The notes under the pieces: model-generated
What the model saw: the letters and a program-made list of their open reading frames with translations, nothing else
Databases searched by the model: none
What the model was told of the DNA's origin: nothing
Origin: Ectopseudomonas composti
GTDB lineage: Bacteria > Pseudomonadota > Gammaproteobacteria > Pseudomonadales > Pseudomonadaceae
DNA: 64,000 nucleotides
Direction: 5' to 3'
Assembly: GCF_001567565.1 (NCBI RefSeq)
Contig: NZ_LSSW01000031.1
Span: 1-64,000 of the forward strand
Shown: positions 50,536 through 59,896 of the stretch, in pieces
Layout of the letters: the number at the start of each line of letters is the position of its first letter
Numbering within the stretch: the first letter of the stretch is position 1
Translations under genes and position numbers: made by a program

Positions 50536-53310
50536 ATGCAGATTAGGCCGCCATTAACAGAGTTGCATGAGACAAAACTTTACCGATATTTAGCATCGAT
50601 CGACCAAGAGTATTCCGAGCGAATCACAACGTTTGTTCGCGAAATAGCACCTTTGATGGCGTCGATTGAAAGTTATTTTCCTTACTATACTCGGCATGAC
50701 GCACACCACGGATACCAAGTGGTTAGGAGAATGGCTCAATGCGTACTTCCCTCCTGCTTCAACTCCTTAAAGCCAGAAGCACTAACGGCACAAGAAGTTT
50801 TTTTATTAATTGCCGCTGCATATGCACATGATCTGGGTATGGCTGTTTTTCCCGGAGAAGAGGCGGCTTTAAGAGCAAAGCTTCGCCTTGACGATGTGCC
50901 GGATTGGAAAACAAGCGGCAAGCTTCAAAGCTATCTACGGCAAAATCATTCTATCCGTGGAGGTGAGTACATCGAGAAATGTGCCGAGCAATTTGGCGTC
51001 CCTCGTAATCTGGTTTCAGCACTAGATCTACTCATGAAGGCGCATAATTACTCTATAGCTCAACTGGAAAAAGAGTTGCAGCGCCCATTCGCAACTGGCC
51101 AAAAAGAAAGCGACCTGGCTCAGTTGGCGGTAATTGTATGCGTGGCAGACGCTATAGAGTTCAGTGATACACGAGTACTTGATGGCGTACTTGATAAAAT
51201 TGGAGTAGATGAAAGCTCTGCTGCCCGAATCTCTTATGCTGAGAATATGAAACACGTCTGCACTGGTGACAGTCTAGCTGTGACTGATGACGGTCGAATT
51301 ATTGTCAGTGGTGCATTTCAGGATGCCGATGTCCTAGCTCTCGCTCATCGGACTTTTGATCAAATGGAAGAGTGGATTCAGGGGTACTGCGATATAGACC
51401 GTCGATGCAAAAGTAGAAGACTGAAGATTGTAGGGGAGCCTTTTCAGCGCAATCTGTCATTCAGTCGAGGAAATTTTCAGAGATTGGGTGTTAGGCTAAA
51501 TAAGCGAAGTGTAATCGACTTGATCGCATCCAATGCAGTTTGGCGAACTAAACAGGGCATTGCATTGCGTGAATTAGTGCAGAACGCGGTTGAGGCATGC
51601 CGCTTTAGGGAACATCACTCTGCACGCTCGGACAAGTATTGTCCAGAAATCAGCGTAATTTTTGACAGAATACGACATGCAGTGATAGTCAGTGATAATG
51701 GATGCGGGATGTCGGAGCGTACTGTTCTGAATAACTTGCTTACTGTCGGGAGCAGTAGGTCTAGTGAGCCTGCATATATAGATAGCGAGTACGCACCGAT
51801 TGCCCGCTTTGGTATTGGTTTTTGGTCGGTTTTTACCATTGCAGATGTGGCCAGCGTGTCCACCGCCGCATTTGAGGGCTATAGAGGAAGACCCGCCGAA
51901 GCTATGAATGCTCAAGGCTTCGAGTTTGACGTTCAACTCGCAGAGCTCAAAGATTTTACAGTTTTTACAGCAGTTGAAAGGCCCTGCGGAACAACCATAA
52001 AGCTAAAGCTAAAGCCTGATGTTATTATTGATGACGTATTTACAGATCTGAAAAGGCAGTTGGTTTGTTCAATGGTGCCTCTAACTTTGGTTTTGGACGA
52101 GGCAGAAGAGGTAATTGGCAGAGCTTTGCCTAAAGTTGAAGAGGTTGCTCTGTTTGGAGTGAGGCGTTTAAAGGCAAAAGAACTTGGTGTGAGGTGCTTT
52201 AACTATTCCGCTGAACTAGCTGGCGCATCTGTTTCGTTTGGCCTCGCGTATCGGACTGACGGAGAAATTACGACATTTACAGCGGAGTCTGGCGTTGCAT
52301 TGCATAGAGTGTTGGATAGCTTTTACAGAAGTCAGTCAGCTGTGTGCGGATTTTCAGTGCCAGTACGAATTTCTCCATTATGCATCGATTTGGAGAGGGT
52401 CGGTACCTATAAAGTAAATGCCACCTCTCCTCGTGGATTTGAATTTTCCATCGATAGAACTCAGTTGAATGATAATGAAGCAGCTCAAGAATTCATAAAA
52501 TCGGCTAGGGATATTATTCATGATGGGTATCGTGATTTTCTCAGGCAGACCAATTCTTATTCTCCGTCGGCGATCAATCGTTTGCAGAGAGAGGCTGCTG
52601 CAGGAGGTGGTAACGTATATGATCAATTCACAGGAAGCGAGCTATCTACCGCCAAATCAAGTTACCCTGATCTGATTTGCCTGGAGCTAATTCCTGTTAT
52701 GCGAGATTGCGAATTCAATCATGCAAGGCGCAGCGCAAGATATGTTAGTTTAAATGAGTTGTGCAGCATGAGTGGCATAGTTTGGTGTTTGCAAGCGCAG
52801 CGCGGTAGGTTTAGTTTAAGAGGAGCGCCATATTTTTCTCTTGAAGACTCGGGGATGCTTGAGTTGGTGTACGCTTTCATACAAAGGCAGCAGGAAGCTC
52901 TAAGGGACGATATTCCTATATATATAGCGCGGCCAGATCGAAATTTTTCACTTCTATTCGACAATGATAGTCGCTCATATGCTCATGTGACCTCTCTGCC
53001 TAATGAGTTTTGCTTTCTTGCAGTCAATTTGGCGAATGTTGATTATACAGGTAATGCTGTCAACATTATTCCTGATATTAGAGGCGTGTGGACGGGGGCT
53101 ATTTATTGGCGAGATTTTGATGTGTCAGATAATAAGCCATACTTATTCCTTGGCCGACATCGTGTTCTGGTTAGGCCTGGAACTGCGCTTCAGTCCCATA
53201 TTCAAGCTCTTGCGGATAACTCTCGATTTTCTGCTATAGCGAATATCGTTAAGCTTCTTCAGGAGGACGAAGCAGGTCATTTAGTAGAGGAATTAAAGGG
53301 CCTGTTGTAA
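50536..53310 (+). CDS. HD phosphohydrolase fused to GHKL (Hsp90-like) ATPase
   Basis: A 924-residue protein. The N-terminal part is an HD domain: H57/H58, H98-D99 (AAAYAHDLGM), H138, H170 and D205 (VCVADAIEFSDTR). From about 320 comes a GHKL ATPase: N-box RELVQNAVEA (345-354, E346 and N350), DNGCGM (387-392), FGIGF (425-429) and GTTIKLKL (484-491). The last 400 residues are not recognised. The gene is AT-rich with codon use unlike all its neighbours and lies alone between hpaA and a broken MFS gene, so it was probably acquired. HD-plus-GHKL proteins of this type are suspected conflict or antiviral proteins. No partner gene is adjacent. Confidence 0.8.
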   Translation: MQIRPPLTELHETKLYRYLASIDQEYSERITTFVREIAPLMASIESYFPYYTRHDAHHGYQVVRRMAQCVLPSCFNSLKPEALTAQEVFLLIAAAYAHDLGMAVFPGEEAALRAKLRLDDVPDWKTSGKLQSYLRQNHSIRGGEYIEKCAEQFGVPRNLVSALDLLMKAHNYSIAQLEKELQRPFATGQKESDLAQLAVIVCVADAIEFSDTRVLDGVLDKIGVDESSAARISYAENMKHVCTGDSLAVTDDGRIIVSGAFQDADVLALAHRTFDQMEEWIQGYCDIDRRCKSRRLKIVGEPFQRNLSFSRGNFQRLGVRLNKRSVIDLIASNAVWRTKQGIALRELVQNAVEACRFREHHSARSDKYCPEISVIFDRIRHAVIVSDNGCGMSERTVLNNLLTVGSSRSSEPAYIDSEYAPIARFGIGFWSVFTIADVASVSTAAFEGYRGRPAEAMNAQGFEFDVQLAELKDFTVFTAVERPCGTTIKLKLKPDVIIDDVFTDLKRQLVCSMVPLTLVLDEAEEVIGRALPKVEEVALFGVRRLKAKELGVRCFNYSAELAGASVSFGLAYRTDGEITTFTAESGVALHRVLDSFYRSQSAVCGFSVPVRISPLCIDLERVGTYKVNATSPRGFEFSIDRTQLNDNEAAQEFIKSARDIIHDGYRDFLRQTNSYSPSAINRLQREAAAGGGNVYDQFTGSELSTAKSSYPDLICLELIPVMRDCEFNHARRSARYVSLNELCSMSGIVWCLQAQRGRFSLRGAPYFSLEDSGMLELVYAFIQRQQEALRDDIPIYIARPDRNFSLLFDNDSRSYAHVTSLPNEFCFLAVNLANVDYTGNAVNIIPDIRGVWTGAIYWRDFDVSDNKPYLFLGRHRVLVRPGTALQSHIQALADNSRFSAIANIVKLLQEDEAGHLVEELKGLL

Positions 53311-53390
53311 GGGGGATTGGGCGGCTTATGCTGCCTGGCGATAGGCTTCTTTGTTGTAAGACGCCAATCGCATGAATCTGTGAAGCGGCA

Positions 53391-54592
53391 CTACCCGTGC
53401 CCGCGCCTCAACCCAAGCCACCCGCAATAAACCAACAACACCACACCAGCCAGCGCCATCATCCATGGGGCACCCAGATGAGCGGCCAGCAGGCCGACCA
53501 GCAGGCCGCCGAGGGCGTCGAAGCCGAAGCGGGTGGAGGTGTAGAGCGAGACGATGCGCCCGCGCAGGGCTTCCGGGGCTTCGCTTTGCAGCACGATATT
53601 GGTGCCGACGTTGCTCACGGTGATGCCGAAGCCGATCACCGCCATGGCGGTGAGCGACAGCGGCAGCATGTCGCTACCGGCGAAGACCAGCAGGGCCAGG
53701 GCAGTAACGGCGCTGGCGGCGAGTATGGTGCGCGGCAGCGACTCCACGGACAGGCGCGAGGCCAGCAGCACGGTCGATAGCAGCGAGCCGAGTCCAGCCG
53801 CGCCCCAGAGCCAGCCGAGGGTGGTGGCGTCGCCAGCGAAGATGTCCTTGGCGAACACCGGCAGCAGCACCGCGTAGCTCGACGCCGTGAAGTTGATCAC
53901 CAGCACGCTGAGCATCATTGCCCGGATGCGTGGGTTGTGTCGGGCGTAGCGCAGGCCTTCGCCGAGCAGGTCGCGGTAGGAGCCGGCCGCGCGTTCGGCG
54001 GGGCGCAGGTGGATCAGCAGCAGGCCGATCACCAGCGCCAGGTAGGACAGGCCATTGAGGAAAAAGCACAGCGCCTCGCTGGATACGCCCAGCAGCAGCC
54101 CCGCCAGGGGCGGGCCGACGAAGCGTGACGAGGCGAACAGCATGGCGTTGAGCGCCAGGGCGTTGGGCAGGTCGGCGCGGTCGTCGACGAACTGGCTGAG
54201 CAGCGATTGGCGCAAGGGCGTGTCGAAAGCGTTGAGCACGCCCATCAGTGCGGCCATGGCGACGATCAGCGTCGGGTTGATCCAGCCGAGCCAGGTGAAC
54301 AGGGCCAGCACCAGTGCCTGCACGCCGAGCAGGGCTTCGACGAGGATGAGCAGGCGGCGTTTGTCGTGGCGGTCGATCCAGGCACCGACCAGGGGGCCTA
54401 CGAACAGTTGCGGCAGCAGGGCGACGCAGGTGGTCAGGTCGAGCAGGGCGGCTGAGCCGCTCAGGCCAGCGCCACTTGCTGGATCCAGGTGCCCAGCGTG
54501 GAGATGGCATGGCCTGCGAAGTACAGGCGGAAGTTGCGGTGACGCAGGGCGCGCAGCAGGTGAGGGCGTGCATAGAAGGGCAAGGCGGGCAT
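53391..54592 (-). pseudogene. MFS transporter gene with frameshift (EntS-like)
   Basis: The 3' part (from about 54464 leftward) codes for some 355 residues of an MFS_3/EntS-type exporter (LVGAWIDRHDKRRLLILVEA, APEALRGRIVSLYTSTRFG). The true N-terminus is in another frame: MPALPFYARPHLLRALRHRN to WIQQVALA and then a stop at 54461-54463. Comparison with the usual WIQQVALAWLVYRLSGSAAL suggests a 16-base loss between two GCCTG repeats. The gene is probably inactive unless a distant upstream start is used. Confidence 0.75.
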
Positions 54593-54628
54593 CGGGCGCG
54601 TCCTGAGAGGGGGGCAAGGGGAAACTCA

Positions 54629-54640
54629 TTAATGGATTAA
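54629..54640. promoter_or_regulatory. Short palindrome in the MFS/hydroxylase intergenic region
   Basis: TTAATGGATTAA is a 12-bp palindrome (TTAAT-GG-ATTAA; the centre does not pair) in the gap between the broken MFS gene and the hydroxylase. It shares the TTAA half-sites of the site at 47004 and may bind a MarR protein such as HpaR. The rest of the 265-base gap shows no gene. Confidence 0.35.
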
Positions 54641-54857
54641 CTTTTTGCGTCTTGCCGCTCAAATTCCTATGGAAAGTACAATCGAGTCCTCGTAAGGTGC
54701 ATTTTTAGCCCGCTGGCCAATACCCATAATGAGCGCGTCCCTCGGCCGGAATCGCACTTGATGCGCAGGCTGACGGGCTGCACGAGCAGCTTGTCAGTGT
54801 TGCCAACGAGTCGCCTGCCGCGATCTACAGCTAACAATAATCAGGGCTCGTACTCAG

Positions 54858-56027
54858 ATGAAAAAGCCAAATCCGCTCCTCGAAGACCTCAAGGCCATCC
54901 TCCCGGCCATCGCTGCCAATGCTTCGCGTGCCGAGCAGGCGCGCAAGGTGCCCGAGGAAAACATCGCCTTGCTCAAGGGCATCGGCATGCACCGTGCCTT
55001 CCAGCCCAAGGTCTATGGCGGCCTGGAAATCTCTCTGCCGGAGTTCACCGATTGCGTCGCGGCCCTGGCCGGCGCCTGTGCCAGCACCGCCTGGGCCTTC
55101 AGCCTGCTGTGCACCCATAGCCATCAACTGGCGTTGTTTTCCAAACAACTGCAGGACGAGGTCTGGGGCGAGAACCGTGATGCCACCGCGAGCAGCAGCA
55201 TCGCGCCGTTCGGCAAGGTGGAGGAGGTGGAAGGCGGCGTCATCTTCAACGGTGAGATGGGCTGGAGCAGCGGCAGCGATCACGCCGAATGGGCCATCGT
55301 CGGCTGCCGTCGGCAGAACGGTGAAAGCGGCCAGGATTATTGTTTCGCCGTGCTGCCGCGCAGTGACTACGAGATTCGCGACGACTGGTTCGCCGCTGGC
55401 ATGAAGGGAAGCGGCACCAAGACCCTGCTGATCAAGGATGCCTTCGTGCCCAACCATCGCATCCAGAAGGCCAAGGACATGATGGAGGGCAAGTCCGCCG
55501 GGTTCGGTCTGTACCCCGACAGCAAGATTTTCTACGCGCCTTATCGCCCGTACTTCGCCAGCGGTTTTGCTGCCATCGGCCTGGGCATCGCCGAGCGCAT
55601 GCTCGAAGCCTACAAGGAAAAGACCAAGAACCGCGTGCGCGCCTACACCGGCGTCAACGTCGGCACCGCCACGCCGGCGCTGATGCGCCTGGCCGAGTCG
55701 ACTCATCAGGTCGGCGCCGCGCGGGCCTTCCTGGAAAAGACCTGGGCCGAGCACGCCGAGCATGCCGAGCGTCACCAGTACCCAGGTCGTGAAACCCTGG
55801 CGTTCTGGCGCACCAACCAGGCCTATGCGGTGAAGATGTGCATCCAGGCCGTGGATCGTCTGTTCGAGGCCGCTGGTGGTACGTCCTGGTTCGAGAGCAA
55901 CGAGATGCAGCGCCTGTTCCGTGATTCGCACATGACCGGCGCCCATGCCTACACCGACTACGACGTCTGCGCGCAGATCCTCGGCCGTGAGCTGATGGGC
56001 CTGGAGCCGGATCCGAGCATGGTCTGA
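54858..56027 (+). CDS. 4-hydroxyphenylacetate 3-hydroxylase, oxygenase component C2
   Basis: A 389-residue flavin-dependent monooxygenase with an acyl-CoA dehydrogenase fold. It resembles the Acinetobacter baumannii C2 component very closely: HRAFQPKVYGGLE, GACASTAWAFSLLCTHSHQ, DMMEGKSAGFGLYPDSKIFY, MTGAHAYTDYDVCAQILGRE. It hydroxylates 4-hydroxyphenylacetate to homoprotocatechuate with reduced flavin supplied by C1. It lacks about 30 N-terminal residues of the Acinetobacter protein, and its ribosome site is weak. It replaces HpaB, with which it is not homologous. Confidence 0.92.
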   Translation: MKKPNPLLEDLKAILPAIAANASRAEQARKVPEENIALLKGIGMHRAFQPKVYGGLEISLPEFTDCVAALAGACASTAWAFSLLCTHSHQLALFSKQLQDEVWGENRDATASSSIAPFGKVEEVEGGVIFNGEMGWSSGSDHAEWAIVGCRRQNGESGQDYCFAVLPRSDYEIRDDWFAAGMKGSGTKTLLIKDAFVPNHRIQKAKDMMEGKSAGFGLYPDSKIFYAPYRPYFASGFAAIGLGIAERMLEAYKEKTKNRVRAYTGVNVGTATPALMRLAESTHQVGAARAFLEKTWAEHAEHAERHQYPGRETLAFWRTNQAYAVKMCIQAVDRLFEAAGGTSWFESNEMQRLFRDSHMTGAHAYTDYDVCAQILGRELMGLEPDPSMV

Positions 56028-56108
56028 GTCTGGTTGCCTTGCGTTGGGGCCGCTAGCGGCCCCGCTACTCGAACAATAAGCCGCATCGCAGCGGCCAGGG
56101 AGATCCCC

Positions 56109-57038
56109 ATGAGCACTTCCATCGACGCGCGCGCCTTTCGCCGTGCGCTGGGTAATTTCGCCACTGGCGTCACCGTCATCACCGCTGCCACGCCCGATGG
56201 CGAGAAGGTCGGCGTGACCGCCAACAGTTTCAACTCGGTGTCGCTGGATCCGGCCCTGGTGCTGTGGAGCATCGACAAGCGCTCCGGCAGCTACGAAGTG
56301 TTCCAGCGCGCCACGCATTACGCGGTGAACGTGCTGGCCGCTGACCAGATCGATATTTCCAATCAGTTCGCCCGGCCGCGTGACGACAAGTTCGACGGCA
56401 TCGTGCATGAGGCCGGGGAGGGCGGGGCGCCGCTGCTGGCCGATTGCGCGGCACGCTTTCAGTGCGAGATGCATCAGCAGGTCGAAGGTGGCGATCACTG
56501 GATCCTGATTGGCAAGGTGGTGGCCTTCGACGATCTGGGGCGCTCGCCGCTGCTCTATCACCAGGGCGCCTATTCGATGGTGCTGCCGCACACGCGCATG
56601 ACCCAGAAAAGCGAAGGCCAGCAGCCCAGCAGTGCCTTCCAGGGGCGCTTGAGCAACAACCTCTACTACCTGATGACCCAGGCTGTACGCAGCTACCAGA
56701 GCAGTTACCAGCCTCGTCAGCTTTCCACCGGCTTGCGTACCAGCGAGGCACGCATGCTGATGGTGCTGGAGAACGATGCGGGGCTGAGCATGTGTGATCT
56801 GCTGCGCGAAGTGGCCATGCCGGTGCGCGAGATCGAGCAGGCGGTGGCGATCCTCAAGCGCAAGGGCATGGTGGCTGATACCGACGAGCGCTACGTGCTG
56901 ACCGCCGCAGGCGTGGAGCAGGCCGAAGCGCTCTGGCGCATCGCCGGTGAGCAGCAGGACAAGGTGTTCAGCGCCTTCAGCGCTGAGCAGATCGAAACCT
57001 TCAAGAGCATGCTCAAGGCGGTCATCGCCCAGGGCTGA
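56109..57038 (+). CDS. 4-hydroxyphenylacetate 3-hydroxylase, reductase component C1
   Basis: A 309-residue flavin reductase. Residues 8-165 are the flavin reductase domain (RALGNFATGVTVITAATPDG, VGVTANSFNSVSLDPALVLW). From about 185 there is a MarR-like winged helix (TGLRTSEARMLMVLENDAGL, SMCDLLREVAMPVREIEQAV). In the Acinetobacter enzyme this extra domain makes NADH oxidation depend on bound 4-hydroxyphenylacetate. It lies 81 bases after C2 with AGGGAGA before the ATG. Confidence 0.92.
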   Translation: MSTSIDARAFRRALGNFATGVTVITAATPDGEKVGVTANSFNSVSLDPALVLWSIDKRSGSYEVFQRATHYAVNVLAADQIDISNQFARPRDDKFDGIVHEAGEGGAPLLADCAARFQCEMHQQVEGGDHWILIGKVVAFDDLGRSPLLYHQGAYSMVLPHTRMTQKSEGQQPSSAFQGRLSNNLYYLMTQAVRSYQSSYQPRQLSTGLRTSEARMLMVLENDAGLSMCDLLREVAMPVREIEQAVAILKRKGMVADTDERYVLTAAGVEQAEALWRIAGEQQDKVFSAFSAEQIETFKSMLKAVIAQG

Positions 57039-57280
57039 AACCCAGTGTGGCGTTACGCTGACCGGCCCCTGGCATAGCGCCGGCGGCCGGTTTTTTATAC
57101 GTGCTCAATGGCCGCATCCGGCGAAATGTTCGGCCCTGACACACCGGGGCAAGGCGGCGGCAGCCTGGTGCAAGAATTACCCCCCGGCGCAGTAGCACAG
57201 TGATAGTCGACGCGGCGCTCGACCGACGTCATATCCATGGGCACCACTGGGCCGCAAGGCCCGAGCGGGAGAATAATCGA

Positions 57281-58684
57281 ATGAACAAGACCAACGCCCC
57301 TGACATTGCCTCGATGAAGGCGGGGAGTGCGACCTTCAAGCAGCACAAGAAACTGGGCTTCATCACCATGATGGCGATTTGTGTCGGCCTGGTGATCGTG
57401 CAGGGCTCGATGATCACCGCCACGCAGGGCATCGGCATTGGTGGCATGGGCTTCATAGCCGCGCTCATCGTCGCCTTCGTTCTGGCGCAGTTCAACGCCA
57501 TGAGCTTTGCCGAGCTGTCGTTGATGTTTCCCCAGGAAGGGACGCTGGCGACCTACACGCAGAAGGCCATCGGCCACTTCCCGGCCATCGTTGCGGTTTT
57601 CGCCGGCTACGTGGTGGTTGCCATGCTGGCCCTGCCGGTGGAGATGTTCCTGGTCGATGCGATCATCGGTGAGTTGCTACCTGGCATGTTCCCACCGCTG
57701 GTGCTGCCGTTTCTGGTGCTCGGCGTGCTGGTGGTGACCAACATTCTCGGCGCGGATGTGTTCGCCAAGGTGCAGAACCTGCTGTCGTTCATCCTGGTCA
57801 CAGCGCTGATTTTGATCGGTCTCTGCGCGGTCAGTGGTGCTGTCGAACCGCATGTCGAACTGAGTGGCACGCCGGTGAGCCTGAGCCTGGAGCCGATATT
57901 AAATGGCAGTTTCATCGGTCTGATCGCCATGGCCATGTGGCTGATGGTAGGGGTGGAGTTCATCTGCCCGATGATCAACGAAGTGGACAACCCACAGCGC
58001 AATATCCCGCGCGCGATGATGCTGTCGCTGTGCGCCATGCTGGGGATCTTTCTGCTGTTCGTCTGGGGCGCGACCTACTACCTGAATGTGGAAACCCTCA
58101 CCGGCTCGCCGCTGCCTTATCTGGATTACGCTCATGCGGTGTTCGGCAAGGCCGGTCTCATCATCGCAGCGGTGATGGCGGTGACCGCTACCTGCAGCAC
58201 GGTCAACACTGTATTGGCCGCCGTGCCGCGCATGTTGCAGGGCATGGCCGAGAACGGGCAGGCCTTTCCGCAGATGAAGATCATCAGCCGGCGCTTCGGC
58301 ACGCCTTGGGTGGGCATTCTGTTCATGGCGGTAATCATCGCTATCCCGTTGCTGCTGATGGACATCGACTCGCTGATCCCGTTGGTGATCGCGGCCTCGA
58401 CCAGTTGGCTGCTGGCCTACGTGGTGGCGCATATCGATGTGCTTGTACTGCGTCGCCGCCTGCCGCACCAGCCACGTCCCTTCAAGACGCCGTTCTACCC
58501 GCTGCCGCAGATCATCGGCATCGGCGCCATGCTCTATGTCGCGATGAACAACTCCCCGTCACCGGAAATGACCGTGCTGGTCTACAAGATTCTCGGCGCC
58601 ATCCTGCTGCTGGTCAGCATCATCGCGCTGCTCTGGGTCAAGCTCTATATGAAACGCCCGTTGTTCGCACCTGACCTCGACTAG
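57281..58684 (+). CDS. APC family amino acid/amine permease
   Basis: A 467-residue transporter with 12 predicted helices of the APC superfamily. Helix 1 (GFITMMAICVGLVIVQGSMI) holds the broken-helix region, and helix 6 is MAMWLMVGVEFICPMINEVD. GGGAGA precedes the ATG. Its place just after the hydroxylase genes suggests an aromatic amine or amino acid such as tyramine, but sequence alone does not prove it. Confidence 0.82.
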   Translation: MNKTNAPDIASMKAGSATFKQHKKLGFITMMAICVGLVIVQGSMITATQGIGIGGMGFIAALIVAFVLAQFNAMSFAELSLMFPQEGTLATYTQKAIGHFPAIVAVFAGYVVVAMLALPVEMFLVDAIIGELLPGMFPPLVLPFLVLGVLVVTNILGADVFAKVQNLLSFILVTALILIGLCAVSGAVEPHVELSGTPVSLSLEPILNGSFIGLIAMAMWLMVGVEFICPMINEVDNPQRNIPRAMMLSLCAMLGIFLLFVWGATYYLNVETLTGSPLPYLDYAHAVFGKAGLIIAAVMAVTATCSTVNTVLAAVPRMLQGMAENGQAFPQMKIISRRFGTPWVGILFMAVIIAIPLLLMDIDSLIPLVIAASTSWLLAYVVAHIDVLVLRRRLPHQPRPFKTPFYPLPQIIGIGAMLYVAMNNSPSPEMTVLVYKILGAILLLVSIIALLWVKLYMKRPLFAPDLD

Positions 58685-58805
58685 ACGCACTACACCATGC
58701 CTCAGCTGAGGCGTGGCTGAAGGCGCGCCCGCACACGCAAGGTCAGCGTCAGTTGCCCTTGCGTAGTGCGTTGTCACTGAGTATCGACAATATCAGGGGA
58801 GTCGG

Positions 58806-59882
58806 ATGATGAGAGGCTTGCTGCTAGCCGTGCTCATGCTGTCGAGTGTCAGCGGGCATGCCCAGACGCTACGGATCTACAACTGGAAGGACTACATCGA
58901 CCCGCAGGTGCTCGCCCGTTTCGAGCACGACAGCGGAATTGCTGTCGACTACCAGACCTTCACGACGGCCCAGGAGTTGGACCAGGCGCTCCGTCAGGGT
59001 TCGTCTTTTGACCTGGTGGTGCCCTCGCATTTCCAGTTGCAGCGGCTTATCGAGGAGGGCCGCCTGCAGAAACTGGCACTGGACAGGTTGCCTCACTACG
59101 ACAACCTCGATCCGAAATTGACGGCTGCCCTGGCGAGCTTTGCCGGTGCGCCGCGCTATGTTGTGCCGTACCTGTGGAGCACCGTTGGCCTGGTGATCGA
59201 CCGTGATCAGGTCGAGCGTACATTGGGCCGGCAGGCACCACCGAGCTGGCGCCTGTTGTTCGATGAGCCCTATGTTCAGGCACTCAAAGCATGTGGCATC
59301 GGTTGGCTGGATGCGCCGGAAGAAACCTTCTCGCTGTGGATGAACGCCAAGGGACGGCGTCTTTCCGATGCTACGCCCAGGCGCTTGCAGGCAGTCGGTG
59401 CGTCTCTGGCAGTCAGCGCTGGCGCCGTGCATACACTGGACAACGAGGGCTATATAGAGGCGCTGGCTGCCGGGCGCCTTTGCGCGACCATGGCCTGGAG
59501 TGGGCATGCGCTGCAGGCGGCTGCGACGCGGCCATCGTTGGAGTTCCTGGTACCGCAGGAGGGCGCGCTGCTGACTGTCGACAGCTGGGCCATCCCCGCC
59601 GATGCGAAGGCGCCAGAGCTGGCCTATCGCTTCATCGACTACATGCTGACGGCCGAAAACGCCCGCCTGAATACCCAGGCCACCCATTTCTACGCGCCCT
59701 TGCGCGCTGATCTGCCGGAAATGATCGAGTTAGCCCGGCAGGCGCCGAGTCTCGTGCCGGCAGTCGGCGAGCGTCGCCGCTTGTACTTTCTCGAGCCGCT
59801 CAAGCCCGAGCAGAAGCAGGTCATCGACCAGCAGTGGCAACTGATCAAGCAGCGTGCGGCGCCCAGGCCGCCGCCCATCTGA
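58806..59882 (+). CDS. Polyamine-type periplasmic binding protein
   Basis: A 358-residue periplasmic solute-binding protein of the PotF/SpuD group. The signal peptide ends at SGHAQ, then TLRIYNWKDYIDPQVLARFE starts the family domain; later WSGHALQ and VDSWAIPADAK match ligand-side regions. There are no ABC permease or ATPase genes beside it. It stands 14 bases before a chemoreceptor gene instead, so it may present a polyamine-like ligand to signalling rather than to transport. Confidence 0.85.
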   Translation: MMRGLLLAVLMLSSVSGHAQTLRIYNWKDYIDPQVLARFEHDSGIAVDYQTFTTAQELDQALRQGSSFDLVVPSHFQLQRLIEEGRLQKLALDRLPHYDNLDPKLTAALASFAGAPRYVVPYLWSTVGLVIDRDQVERTLGRQAPPSWRLLFDEPYVQALKACGIGWLDAPEETFSLWMNAKGRRLSDATPRRLQAVGASLAVSAGAVHTLDNEGYIEALAAGRLCATMAWSGHALQAAATRPSLEFLVPQEGALLTVDSWAIPADAKAPELAYRFIDYMLTAENARLNTQATHFYAPLRADLPEMIELARQAPSLVPAVGERRRLYFLEPLKPEQKQVIDQQWQLIKQRAAPRPPPI

Positions 59883-59896
59883 CGGGAGTAGCCGTT

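Noticed and set aside
54831..56591. 586-residue minus-strand frame opposite the hydroxylase genes
   Set aside because: It is antisense to C2 and C1, which match known enzymes over their whole length.
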